Assembly: GCA_963701385.1 (NCBI GenBank)
Contig: CAVOZW010000014.1
Span: 124,001-188,000, forward strand
Length of the DNA stretch: 64,000 nucleotides
Direction: 5' to 3'
Source of the DNA: B30-G6 sp963701385
Lineage (GTDB): Bacteria; Desulfobacterota; Desulfobacteria; Desulfobacterales; B30-G6
The translations under genes and the position numbers were made by a program. The stretch's first letter is position 1; each line of letters begins with the position of its first letter. This document shows, piece after piece, positions 53,455 through 61,501 of this stretch. The notes below the pieces were generated by a model, which was not told where the DNA came from, did not search any database, and was given only the letters and a program-made list of their open reading frames with translations.

Positions 53455-54226
53455 ACACCACCAGGGATTTCTGGAAGTGGTTTTGCGTGAGATTTCCCAG
53501 ATACGGGCCCACTCCCGCTATGCCCTCGCCATGATCGTACTCCCGCTGGTCTCATTCGCCCTGACCTGGGGCCTGTTTATTAACCAATACCCCCAAGATC
53601 TTCCGGTTGCAGTGGTTGATCTCGATCATTCCTCACTATCACGTACTGTAATCAAAGCCATTGATGCGACTTCAGTTATAGAGGTTTCCTTTCAGGTGTC
53701 CGACCCTGCCCAGGCCAGGGACCTGATGTTGAGGGGTAGAATTTATGCTATGGTTATCCTGCCGCACGGACTTGAAGAAGATATTCTTCGTGGGAGGGGC
53801 GCAGAGGTAATCGGTTATACAAACACCCAGATGCTGCTGCCCGGAAGCATTGTTTCAAGCAGTCTGAGTGTCGCAGTTGCTACTGTTTCTGCGGGGATCA
53901 ACTTTCAATCCAGGCTGAGGCGCGGAGAAATGGACGAAACAGCCATGGCTCACCTTGAACCTGTTAATCTTGACCGGCATGTACTGTTCAATCCTCAGCT
54001 AAATTACATGTATTTTCTTGCAGCAGCTCTCTGCCCCACGTTCTTCCAGATTTTTATCCTGATGACAGCGGTTATGGCCATGGGCAGCGAGTTTAAGAAC
54101 AGCACTGCCAGAAAGTGGCTGGAAACAGCGGGAGGAAGTGTGTGGAAAGCAGTGGCAGGAAAGCTGGCCGTATATTTTATTTCATTCAGTTCTGCTGGGC
54201 CTGGCAATGCTGGCAATTATCCTTAA
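53441..54226 (+). CDS. ABC-2 type permease, first part (frame broken near 54180)
   Basis: The reading frame starts with a helix (YALAMIVLPLVSFALTWGLF), then a large periplasmic domain (LPVAVVDLDHSSLSRTVIKA; QARDLMLRGRIYAMVILPHG), as in YhhJ/YbhR-type permeases. At about 54176-54185 it leaves the proper frame: the last about 12 residues (SSAGPGNAGNYP) replace the second half of the membrane domain, which continues in another frame. If not a sequencing error, the permease is inactive. Confidence 0.8.
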   Translation: MSGNEHHQGFLEVVLREISQIRAHSRYALAMIVLPLVSFALTWGLFINQYPQDLPVAVVDLDHSSLSRTVIKAIDATSVIEVSFQVSDPAQARDLMLRGRIYAMVILPHGLEEDILRGRGAEVIGYTNTQMLLPGSIVSSSLSVAVATVSAGINFQSRLRRGEMDETAMAHLEPVNLDRHVLFNPQLNYMYFLAAALCPTFFQIFILMTAVMAMGSEFKNSTARKWLETAGGSVWKAVAGKLAVYFISFSSAGPGNAGNYP

Positions 54227-54626
54227 CGGCTTTGGTGTTCCCCTGAGGGGTTCTCTGTCCAGCCTGATTACGGCTACAGTTTTCCTGGTGCTTGCCTACC
54301 TGGGTTGCGGCATCATCCTGGTGTTTCTCAGCCCCAGTCTGCGTATGGCTCTCAGTGCGGCCTCTTTTTTTTCCGGAACCGCTTTTGCTTTTGTCGGGCT
54401 TACCTTCCCCCAGGAGGGAATGCCGGTCCTTGGAAAGGCGTGGAGCAGTATGCTGCCTCTTACACACTATCTTCACCTCTTCCTGGAGCAGACCATCCGA
54501 AGTGCGGAACTATCTGAATCACTTCCGGATCTGTTGATCCTTCTCATTTTTGCCATGGTGGGAATCGGCCTGGTTCCCCTGCTGAAGAGCCACATGAAGG
54601 ACAGCCGTTATTGGGGGAAGCCATGA
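54180..54626 (+). pseudogene. ABC-2 type permease, out-of-frame C-terminal half
   Basis: Continuation of the preceding gene in another frame: SVLLGLAMLAIILNGFGVPL, SSLITATVFLVLAYLGCGII, SAASFFSGTAFAFVGLTFPQ, and the final helix before LLKSHMKDSRYWGKP. Together the two frames give about 394 residues, matching the second permease (396 aa). The stop overlaps the next start (ATGA), so operon structure is otherwise intact. Confidence 0.8.
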
Positions 54627-55813
54627 TAAGGGATCTTTCCTCTAATATAATGGCAGAACTGAGATCGATTTTCAGGGATCCGGGCGTACTGATTATTATG
54701 GGCGCTGCCATTGTTTTCTATTCATTCGTTTATCCGCTCCCCTATGCCAGGGAAGTGCTGAACCAGGTACCCCTGACCGTAATTGATCAGGACAACTCAG
54801 CACTCAGCAGGCAGCTTGTCCGAATGGTCGACGCCTCTGAAATGCTCAGGGTGGAGGGCCGTTCTCAGGGTCTTGACAGAGCCCGGCAAGAAATCGGTTC
54901 CGGTCGCTACAGTGCAGTTCTGATGATCCCTGAAGGTTTTGAGAAAGATGTCCTCCAGGGGCGCCAGGCATATGTGTCAGCATACGTTGACGCAACATAT
55001 TTTCTGATCTACAGACAGGCGATGACCGGGTTGGTCAAAACAGTTCGCACAGTGTCAGCAGGCATTCAGATCCGTCGTTTCCAGGCCCAAGGATGGCCTG
55101 AAGATAAGGCGACGGTAGACCGTTCCCCGCTCAACCTGATCAGCAGATCACTATTTAACCCATACATGGGATATGCCACTTATATTGTCCCGGGAGTTTT
55201 GATACTGATTTTGCAGCAGACCATGCTGATTGGAATCGGAATGATATCCGGGACCCGCAGGGAACAGATCATGACTGGAAAAAACGTCACCCAGCGCCGG
55301 GGCGGTCCAATGGTAAAGATTATTTCACGGACAATTGCCTGCTTATCCCTTTATCTCATCCACATACTTTTCATCTACGGGGTAGTTTACCGAATCTGGG
55401 ATTTTCCAATGCGGACAAGCATTTCAATGATTTCTCTCTTTCTTCTGCCTTTTTTGCTATCGGTCATTCTATTAGGCCAAGTCCTGGCAGAATTTTTTAA
55501 AACCAGGGAAACGTCTATCATAATGATTGTATGGAGTTCAATGATTGCGGTTCTGATATCAGGATTTTCGTGGCCTGTGGAAAACATGCCTCACTGGATA
55601 AGGGCAGTCTCCATGCTCCTGCCAAGCACCTGGGGAATATCCGGAGGATTGCGGCTTACCCAGATGGGAGCCTCCTTCAATCAAGTCCGTGAAGAATGGA
55701 TCTGGATGTGGGGTCTAACGCTCCTGTACCTTTTTCTTGCCTGGATCTGCGTTCGCTTTGTCCACCGAAGCAGAAATGGGGCACACCAAGATATAGTGGT
55801 CGTTGGGTTGTAG
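54623..55813 (+). CDS. ABC-2 type permease, second subunit
   Basis: 396 residues from ATG 54623. Architecture as the first permease: helix IIMGAAIVFYSFVYPLPYAR, periplasmic domain (LTVIDQDNSALSRQLVRMVD; GSGRYSAVLMIPEGFEKDVL), then five helices (including YIVPGVLILILQQTMLIGIG and SIIMIVWSSMIAVLISGFSW). Probably pairs with the first permease. No ABC ATPase gene lies in or near the operon, unlike the E. coli yhiI-rbbA-yhhJ arrangement. Confidence 0.9.
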   Translation: MIRDLSSNIMAELRSIFRDPGVLIIMGAAIVFYSFVYPLPYAREVLNQVPLTVIDQDNSALSRQLVRMVDASEMLRVEGRSQGLDRARQEIGSGRYSAVLMIPEGFEKDVLQGRQAYVSAYVDATYFLIYRQAMTGLVKTVRTVSAGIQIRRFQAQGWPEDKATVDRSPLNLISRSLFNPYMGYATYIVPGVLILILQQTMLIGIGMISGTRREQIMTGKNVTQRRGGPMVKIISRTIACLSLYLIHILFIYGVVYRIWDFPMRTSISMISLFLLPFLLSVILLGQVLAEFFKTRETSIIMIVWSSMIAVLISGFSWPVENMPHWIRAVSMLLPSTWGISGGLRLTQMGASFNQVREEWIWMWGLTLLYLFLAWICVRFVHRSRNGAHQDIVVVGL

Positions 55814-55866
55814 CAAATATTTACGATATCTTTTAGAGATCACAGGCAAAATCTTCATTGAAACCC

Positions 55867-55950
55867 CGGCGATCCCTCCCAACTAGAGGTTTTGTAACAA
55901 TATTTATCTATGTGATATCAATCCGTTGACATAATCCAAGAAATTTTTAC
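55867..55950. repeat. Dispersed intergenic repeat R2, copy D (partial)
   Basis: CGATCCCTCCCAACTAGAGG then TTTTGTAACA, followed after about 35 bp by GTTGACATAATCCAAGAAAT, corresponds to the right three quarters of copy C at 40408-40490. The left GTGATTACATCA block is absent. Confidence 0.55.
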
Positions 55951-56022
55951 CTAACTGTAACAATCATTTATTGAAGATTTATTCTAGCAGAAGGGTGATT
56001 TCATTCTGGGGGATTTGTCCTT

Positions 56023-56150
56023 TTTTGCATTTTCGTAAGAAAGTTGATATCAGTAACGCGATGTCATAGATTTCAATTGCAGATATATTCAGAAAACACA
56101 GTTATCTGGGGAAGGTGATATCTGCAGGATCTCTCCATTACATGCAGTTT
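56023..56150. repeat. Dispersed intergenic repeat R3, copy 2
   Basis: Counterpart of 50538-50668; the GAAAACACAGTTATCT core lies at 56092-56107. Sequence outside the shared blocks is diverged, suggesting an old family rather than a recent duplication. Confidence 0.6.
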
Positions 56151-56304
56151 AGGAAATTTTTTAAGATTGGCAAGTAAACCAAAAAATGGTTGGGGGTATA
56201 ATTTTTATGATACGATATTACCGTATCACAATTGCGTGTGAGAAATGGTACTTTGCAAGATGTCACCAGGCACAGACTATATCTGTTTGAATTCAGGGGA
56301 TGTC

Positions 56305-56694
56305 ATGGACACATCATTATTGAGAAAAATCGATCTTGAAAGCGGCCTGGAATTGGAGATTTATGACGTCTCAAGAAAACTGGCCGGCGACAGATGGTAT
56401 GTCGGATTTATTGCGCGCGTTGAAATACCCATAACTTTTCTTACAGGCCATGCCGATTCACCTGAGGTTGATATAGAAAAGATGAAAGATGTGTTGGGTG
56501 AAACCGTTCGGTTTGAACAAAAGCGCGACCGCCATTATATCGACGAAAAAGAAAAGGATACCCTATTGAACGGTCTCATAGATGATTTTCTGGCGAGCAC
56601 CCTGCCGTATTTTTCTGAAAAGGATTTTGCAAAGAAGTATGCCCTTAAAGAATACCGAAAAAAACTTGAAAAAGCCTCATGGTATAAGACGTGA
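56305..56694 (+). CDS. Conserved hypothetical protein, 129 aa
   Basis: 129 residues from ATG 56305, chosen because AGGGGAT precedes it by five bases and the coherent part begins MDTSLLRKIDLESGLELEIY. A beta-rich first half (YDVSRKLAGDRWYVGFIARV) and a helical second half (KKYALKEYRKKLEKASWYK). No known domain recognised; it looks like a soluble single-domain protein. Confidence 0.7.
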   Translation: MDTSLLRKIDLESGLELEIYDVSRKLAGDRWYVGFIARVEIPITFLTGHADSPEVDIEKMKDVLGETVRFEQKRDRHYIDEKEKDTLLNGLIDDFLASTLPYFSEKDFAKKYALKEYRKKLEKASWYKT

Positions 56695-56779
56695 AATGTC
56701 CAGGTCAGATTCATGAGACAGACGTGCGACGAACAATTTCCCTCTTCTATTTAATAATATCTTCTCGTCTAAAAATAAA

Positions 56780-56810
56780 AAGTCCTGTCTACTACAATTA
56801 GACAGGACTT
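56780..56810 (-). terminator. Intrinsic terminator on the minus strand, downstream of the groEL fragment
   Basis: A perfect 12-bp stem (AAGTCCTGTCTA, 56780-56791, with TAGACAGGACTT, 56799-56810) encloses a 7-nt loop. Read on the minus strand it is followed by TTTATTTTTAG, a good U-tract. It lies about 160 bp beyond the groEL stop; probably the original groEL operon terminator. Confidence 0.85.
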
Positions 56811-56969
56811 CAATATAAATTGTGTTTTCCCAATTTTAGTATGTATATGAATCAAATAGCATTTGGAGCTCACAACAAATTACCTTCATTCTGTCAGAAG
56901 CATCGGAAGCAACGCTTGCACCATTTGAGTCTTTTTCTCAAGGAAACACCCTCCTATGTAAACGGAGGG

Positions 56970-58016
56970 TTACATCATTTCATCCATTCCTCCGCCCATT
57001 CCTTGAACTCCCGGACGCATCCCCTTCTTTTCTTCGGGTTTTTCTGCAACCATGGCCTGGGTAGTCAACATTAATGAAGCCACACTTGCTGCATTTTGCA
57101 ATGCGAGCCGGACAACTTTGGTCGGATCCATTATACCGGCTTTCATCAGATCTTCATAGGTGTCCGTTTCGGCATTGTAACCAAAAGCTCCCTTGCTGTT
57201 TTTAACTTTATCGATGACGACAGAACCTTCAGAACCGGCATTGTTGGCAATCTGACGAAGTGGTTCCTCCATGGCGCGCATGACGACTTTCACCCCCAGC
57301 TTTTGATCGGCTTTGATTTTCATTTTCCCCAGCGCGCCCAAACAGCGAACCAGCGCCACACCTCCGCCCGGCACAATCCCTTCCTCTACAGCCGCGCGGG
57401 TAGCGTTGAGGGCATCTTCGACCCGGGCTTTTTTCTCCTTCATTTCCGTCTCTGTGGCTGCGCCCACATTGATCACCGCCACCCCGCCGATCAATTTGGC
57501 CAACCGTTCCTGAAGTTTTTCACGATCGTAGTCGGAGGTGGTTTCCTCGATTTGGGCTCGAATCTGCTTCACCCGGCCCTCGATGGCCGAGCGCGAACCC
57601 GCACCGTCGACGATGGTGGTGTTGTCTTTATCGATGTTGATCCGCTTGGCCTTACCGAGATCTGAAACGGTTACATTTTCTAATTTGATCCCTAAATCCT
57701 CCGAGACCACCTGACCGCCGATTAAAACGGCAAGGTCTTCCAGCATGGCTTTTCGTCTGTCACCAAAACCCGGAGCCTTGACCGCGGCGACCTGCAGGGT
57801 GCCTCTCAGCTTATTGACCACCAAGGTGGCCAATGCTTCACCATCCACATCTTCGGCAACGATCAATAAGGGTCGGCCCATTTTGGCGACTTGTTCAAGG
57901 ATGGGCAAAAGATCTTTCATGTTGCTGATCTTTTTCTCATTGATCAGAATATAAGCATCTTCCAAAGCGGCGACCATTTTATAGGCATTGGTCACAAAAT
58001 ATGGTGACAGGTACCC
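56970..58016 (-). pseudogene. groEL: groEL 3' fragment (C-terminal 60 percent of the chaperonin)
   Basis: 348 codons from GYLSPYFVTNAYKMVAALED to GMRPGVQGMGGGMDEMM match GroEL from about residue 200 to the end. They include apical residues LLIVAEDVDGEALATLVVNK, the intermediate-domain SDYDREKLQERLAKLIGG and the equatorial GIVPGGGVALVRCLGAL. The first 200 residues, with the ATP-binding DGTTT motif, are absent. At 58017 the homology stops on an in-frame TGA and the sequence becomes a PilZ-like gene in another frame. No groES. The fragment cannot be a working chaperonin. Confidence 0.9.
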
Positions 58017-58237
58017 TCAGGGTCTTTGGATCGATTGTTATGATCAATGCAATTCAAAACACGAATGAGAACTGTCAACCCTACACCGAGAGACCGATTC
58101 GTCTCAAAATAACTGCCGTCCCGGCTGAAGTTAAGCGCGCGCGCCTTGGAGTAATCACTTTTGTTGAAAGAAGCCCAAACTATTTCTCCTTCGCAACGAT
58201 GACGTTTCTCATTGCGCTTATCCAACAAAGCTACCAT
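58017..58237 (-). pseudogene. PilZ-domain-like protein gene, 5' part, truncated at the groEL junction
   Basis: From ATG 58237 (AAGGAGG on its strand six bases before the ATG) about 74 residues: LLDKRNEKRHRCEGEIVWAS, SKARALNFSRDGSYFETNRS, LGVGLTVLIRVLN. EKRHRCEGEI and NFSRDGSYF resemble the RxxxR and (D/N)xSxxG c-di-GMP-binding motifs of PilZ. The conserved sequence ends at DPEG, where groEL sequence begins in another frame. The domain looks incomplete. Confidence 0.65.
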
Positions 58238-59283
58238 GGTGTTTCCTCCTTCAAAAAGAGAAAAAAGTATGTTGCTCGAACCTGAATTCAAAAGCGATCG
58301 CAAATACGATTAATGGTATTAAGCATTAATTAGAAAGGATGTAATCTTTGGAAATAAATCAACAAATAAAGGGCGCAGTGTGGTTGGCGTTTCTAGATCC
58401 AGCTCTGGATTAATTCGAACCGATGTTAGTTGAAAAGTAGAAAAGGGAAAGGTTACAATAGTTACTTTATCCCTAATAGATATGTACGCAGATCTATGTT
58501 GTTAAGCTGATTTAGAATGAAAAGTTGCAAAACAAATCTGGTGATCTGTTTCGGACAACACTATATAAGATAGAGGCGGTTAAAGACAGGTGTATCTGGA
58601 AGATAATGAAAATAGGCCAACCACTTCATATCTATTACACTAAACCTGGGTTCTGATTTTTAGCTCTTTTTAGGAAATCAACGGTGCCCTATTGACCTTA
58701 TATAATTCGTGCTCATTTTATTTATTAATAATTGTCTCCCAACTTCAATGAACACTAATAAACCATGCGATGGCTTAGGGCCTCCAAAGGTTATATTTTT
58801 AAAAAGGATGTTTGGGTGACATTTAATCGGCTTCTACGGTGTGCGTGCATCTTCTCTTTGAACCGCAAAAGCGAGCGCATTCCCCGTGGGTTCTGCCGTT
58901 AGGCAGTGCTTCGCATCCCGCGGGGTTAGCGAGCGAATCTAAATTAGACAGAATTCCTTACGGTCGATGCGAAGCACTGCCGCACGGCAGAACATTCCTC
59001 GCAGCTTGCTGCGAGGTTCTTCAATTGATCTCGAATTAGCCACACGTTGTAGTTTATAAGATATTCTGATAGTATGTTTTGAGTTATGAATCAGATTTGA
59101 ACCAAACTTGATATTCAAACACACCTCGGCTTTTCCTGATTCATTATTTTCTAAAAATCAACACTATCTATTGTAAACTGCGCTGGTTATTTGGATTTGA
59201 TAAAAGAGCAATATGGCAAGAAGTCCTCGGCCTTGGTTAATAGTATGAGGGATAAAATTAATGGATAAATGGGAGATACTATT
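58238..59283. other. Intergenic region, about 1 kb, with a long inverted repeat
   Basis: AT-rich without recognisable genes, apart from a GC-rich island at 58860-59016. That island carries the imperfect inverted repeat listed separately and a short perfect hairpin. The small open frames here (for example 58839-59039) run through the inverted repeat and are not credible genes. Confidence 0.55.
58891..59016. repeat. Imperfect inverted repeat with adjoining perfect hairpin
   Basis: Arms 58891-58917 and 58966-58992 match at 25 of 27 positions when inverted (TTCTGCCGT..GGCAGTGCTT core), with 48 bp between. Directly beyond it CCTCGCAGC-TT-GCTGCGAGG (58997-59016) is a perfect 9-bp hairpin. Similar GCTGCGAGG wording occurs near 4910. 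Looks like a miniature mobile or REP-like element; no termini identified. Confidence 0.7.
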
Positions 59284-59673
59284 ATGGGTATTTTTATAAA
59301 GTGGTTTGTTTTAACCATTGCTATCATAATCGCATCTTATCTGCTTAATGGAATACGTGTGACTGGGTTTTTGTCTGCACTCTCTGCAGCTGCCATATTG
59401 GGAATCCTTAATGCCTTTTTTAGACCGATATTAATAATGCTGACCCTGCCACTAAATATCATGACTTTAGGGATCTTTACCTTTGTGATAAACGCAATCT
59501 TATTATTGATGGCTTCAGGTGTAATTTCCGGTTTCGAGCTCGATGGATTTTGGCCTGCTTTATCTGGTTCACTCTTGATAAGTATTGTTAGTTGGGTGTT
59601 GAATTCGTTTATAGATGAACATGGCAAATGGGGATATATAGAAACAGACAATAACAGCGATCGAGATAATTGA
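59284..59673 (+). CDS. Phage holin family 4-like membrane protein
   Basis: 129 residues from ATG 59284 (GGGAG upstream), four transmembrane helices (IKWFVLTIAIIIASYLLNGI; AAAILGILNAFFRPILIMLT; LGIFTFVINAILLLMASGVI; LSGSLLISIVSWVLNSFID). AFFRPILIMLTLPLNIMTLG is the signature of the phage_holin_4_2 family, widespread in chromosomes and not necessarily phage. Function unknown; isolated here. Confidence 0.88.
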   Translation: MGIFIKWFVLTIAIIIASYLLNGIRVTGFLSALSAAAILGILNAFFRPILIMLTLPLNIMTLGIFTFVINAILLLMASGVISGFELDGFWPALSGSLLISIVSWVLNSFIDEHGKWGYIETDNNSDRDN

Positions 59674-59722
59674 GTAAACCTGTGTTCGCTCCAACAAAAC
59701 GGTAGATATCAAGCCTCCGAAA

Positions 59723-59837
59723 TTTCTGCCAAACGTTTAACTCTTTATAATTTTTGAGCATATCACTCGAACCCTCGAACCCTCGAACCCTGGAATCCTG
59801 GAATCCTTCTTTTAGATCAACTCTTTTGGAGATGATC
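59723..59837. repeat. Dispersed repeat R1, copy 2
   Basis: Counterpart of 8981-9087. On the minus strand it encodes MLKNYKELNVWQKF, the first residues of a four-helix-bundle protein, then loses the family sequence. Its leader has about one more 9-bp unit (CCTCGAACC type) than copy 1. The outer 30 bp are identical in both copies. Confidence 0.9.
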
Positions 59838-59912
59838 CTAACAAATTAATGCACTCATTTAGTCCTCTTGGTTAATTTCAAAAACTTATCAGTTCAATCC
59901 AGCTACAACAAT

Positions 59913-60725
59913 CTACAATATCTCTTCATTTCCAAAGGGTTTCACAGCCTGAATGTACGCCGAAAAGACGACGTTCTCCGCTCCTTCAGCAACGTTCCAC
60001 CCTTTTATAATTTTATCACTTTGATCCTTGCTCTGGATGCTGATCTCTTGAAACCCTAAGCCAGAAAGAATTTTTTCCACCTCACCGGGTGAAATGGCAC
60101 CCGATACTCAACCGGTATAGGCTGCCGGATTATTTCGAAGCTCTTCCGGAATCTCCCCGGAACGCAGAACGTCGGAAATGATGATACGTCCACCAGGTTT
60201 GAGTGTTCTATAAATCTCCCCAAAAACGGCAGACTTATCAGGTGAAAGGTTTATCACACAATTGGAAATGATCACATCCACTGAGTCGTTAGAAACTGGA
60301 AGTGCCTCGATCTTCCCCTGACGAAACTCTACGTTAGATATCTCAAGCTTTTCTGCATTTGCGGTAGCTTTCTGGACCATCTCCGAGGTCATATCCATCC
60401 CGATTACTCTGCCCGAAGTCCCAACCTTTTTAGCCGCTAAAAAAGCATCAAACCCCGCACCGCTGCCAAGGTCCAGTACAATCTCCCCAGACCTTAACTC
60501 CGCAATACTTAGAGGATTACCGCAGCCCAATCCAAGGTTGGCTTCGCCGGGCGCCAAAAGAAGGTCTTCTTCCTGGTAACCAAGCCTTTTCCCCAATTCT
60601 GTGATGTTGTTAAATGGAGTAGCCCCCCCGCAACACGATGGTGTACAGCCGCCACTTCCCCTTTTTGCAACTTCTGAATATTTTTCAATAACCAAAGTGT
60701 GTATTTTATCTTTGCGATTTTCCAT
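59913..60725 (-). CDS. arsM: Arsenite S-adenosylmethionine methyltransferase, probable selenoprotein (in-frame TGA at 60110-60108)
   Basis: 270 residues counting the TGA; ATG 60725 was used (TTG 60734 is an alternative). ArsM landmarks: GGCTPSCCGGATPF, GEANLGLGCGNPLSIAEL, SAM site VLDLGSGAGFDAFLAA, GMDMTSEMVQKA, VDVIISNCVINLSPDK, LKPGGRIIISDVLR. At 60110-60108 an in-frame TGA falls in NPAAYTG-x-VSGAI, where homologues have the catalytic As-binding cysteine (YxGCVxGA). The frame then runs 65 codons (SPGEVEKILSGLGFQEISIQ, NVVFSAYIQAVKP) to TAG 59913, giving normal family length. Selenocysteine insertion is the best explanation; an early-stop mutant is the alternative. Third gene of the thioredoxin-ccdA-arsM operon. 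Methylates As(III) in the cytosol. Confidence 0.85.
60077..60107 (-). promoter_or_regulatory. Candidate bacterial SECIS hairpin immediately after the arsM TGA
   Basis: Two alternative hairpins follow the TGA on the minus strand. One pairs CGGGTG (60103-60098) with CACCCG (60091-60086) around a CCATTT loop. The other pairs CCATTTCA (60097-60090) with TGAGGTGG (60084-60077, two G-U pairs) around CCCGG, with its loop about 19 nt after the TGA, within the usual bacterial SECIS distance. Neither shows an ideal loop-start G, so this is tentative. Confidence 0.4.
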
Positions 60726-60790
60726 ATCCTTCAATGCCTCGTTTATTTGATTATTTCCGATTCAGTCACCGTTACCATTTCATATTTTTT

Positions 60791-61501
60791 TCATATGCCC
60801 CACATAAATGGTTGAATGATAAAATATCCTCCTAAACAAACAATGCCCACACCTGCGATGCGGCGGAACCATAGACCTCCTTTTTGGAAGCGACTGTTTT
60901 CCAACACACGCCGTACCAGAGAAGCACTTGAGCCAGCAATAGCTATTGGGATGCAATGCCCGATACCAAAAAGAACAATAAACAAAATTCCCGTGGCGAT
61001 CTTCTGTTGGATGGTAATGATAGCAAGAATCGGTGCAATGAACCCGAACGTGCATGATCCGGAAAGAACACCATAGGAGAGCCCCAATATGAAAGCCCCT
61101 CTGATACCGCGCATCTGAAATCTTGCCATGAAACTGCCCGAGATTGAGCACACCTCCACCCCCAGCATATCGAGAGCAACCCATACCAGAATCACTCCCA
61201 CGACCATTGTCCACCATTGACCAATATCACCAAGCATTCGGCCCAGCAGCGAGCACACAATCCCTACGATGGCGATTGTGACGAACAAACCGATGGTGAA
61301 AGTTGCTGCATAAAATGTCGCGCTCCTGGTATGCAGACCTTTTTCTTGACCTATCACGTAACTTACAATCAATGGGATAGAGGCCATATGGCAGGGGCTT
61401 AGCACGACACTCACCATCCCCCACAAAAAACATCCTAACGCCGCGATAAGCGTACCGCTGGACATCCAATCATTAATAGTGAGCAGCAAATCGTTGATCA
61501 A
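60791..61501 (-). CDS. CcdA/DsbD-type thiol-disulfide transmembrane protein
   Basis: 236 residues, six helices, start TTG 61501 overlapping the thioredoxin stop (TTGA). The two redox cysteines lie in MVSVVLSPCHMASIPLIVSY and GVLSGSCTFGFIAPILA, the CcdA pattern. It carries electrons from cytoplasmic thioredoxin across the membrane to periplasmic thiol proteins. Between a thioredoxin gene and arsM, it probably serves the exported thioredoxin-like protein next door. No cytochrome c maturation genes are nearby. Confidence 0.92.
   Translation of the reverse strand: MINDLLLTINDWMSSGTLIAALGCFLWGMVSVVLSPCHMASIPLIVSYVIGQEKGLHTRSATFYAATFTIGLFVTIAIVGIVCSLLGRMLGDIGQWWTMVVGVILVWVALDMLGVEVCSISGSFMARFQMRGIRGAFILGLSYGVLSGSCTFGFIAPILAIITIQQKIATGILFIVLFGIGHCIPIAIAGSSASLVRRVLENSRFQKGGLWFRRIAGVGIVCLGGYFIIQPFMWGI

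Larger units (their letters stand above)
55814..56304. other. Intergenic region with repeats R2 and R3
   Basis: About 490 bp carrying repeat R2 copy D (about 55867-55950) followed by repeat R3 copy 2 (56023-56150). The frame of the next gene is open into the right end, but the ribosome site at 56294-56301 supports its start at 56305. Nothing else supportable. Confidence 0.55.

Noticed and set aside
59868..60059. 63-codon plus-strand frame opposite the arsM 3' end
   Set aside because: It is antisense to the well-conserved ArsM C-terminus and has no ribosome site.
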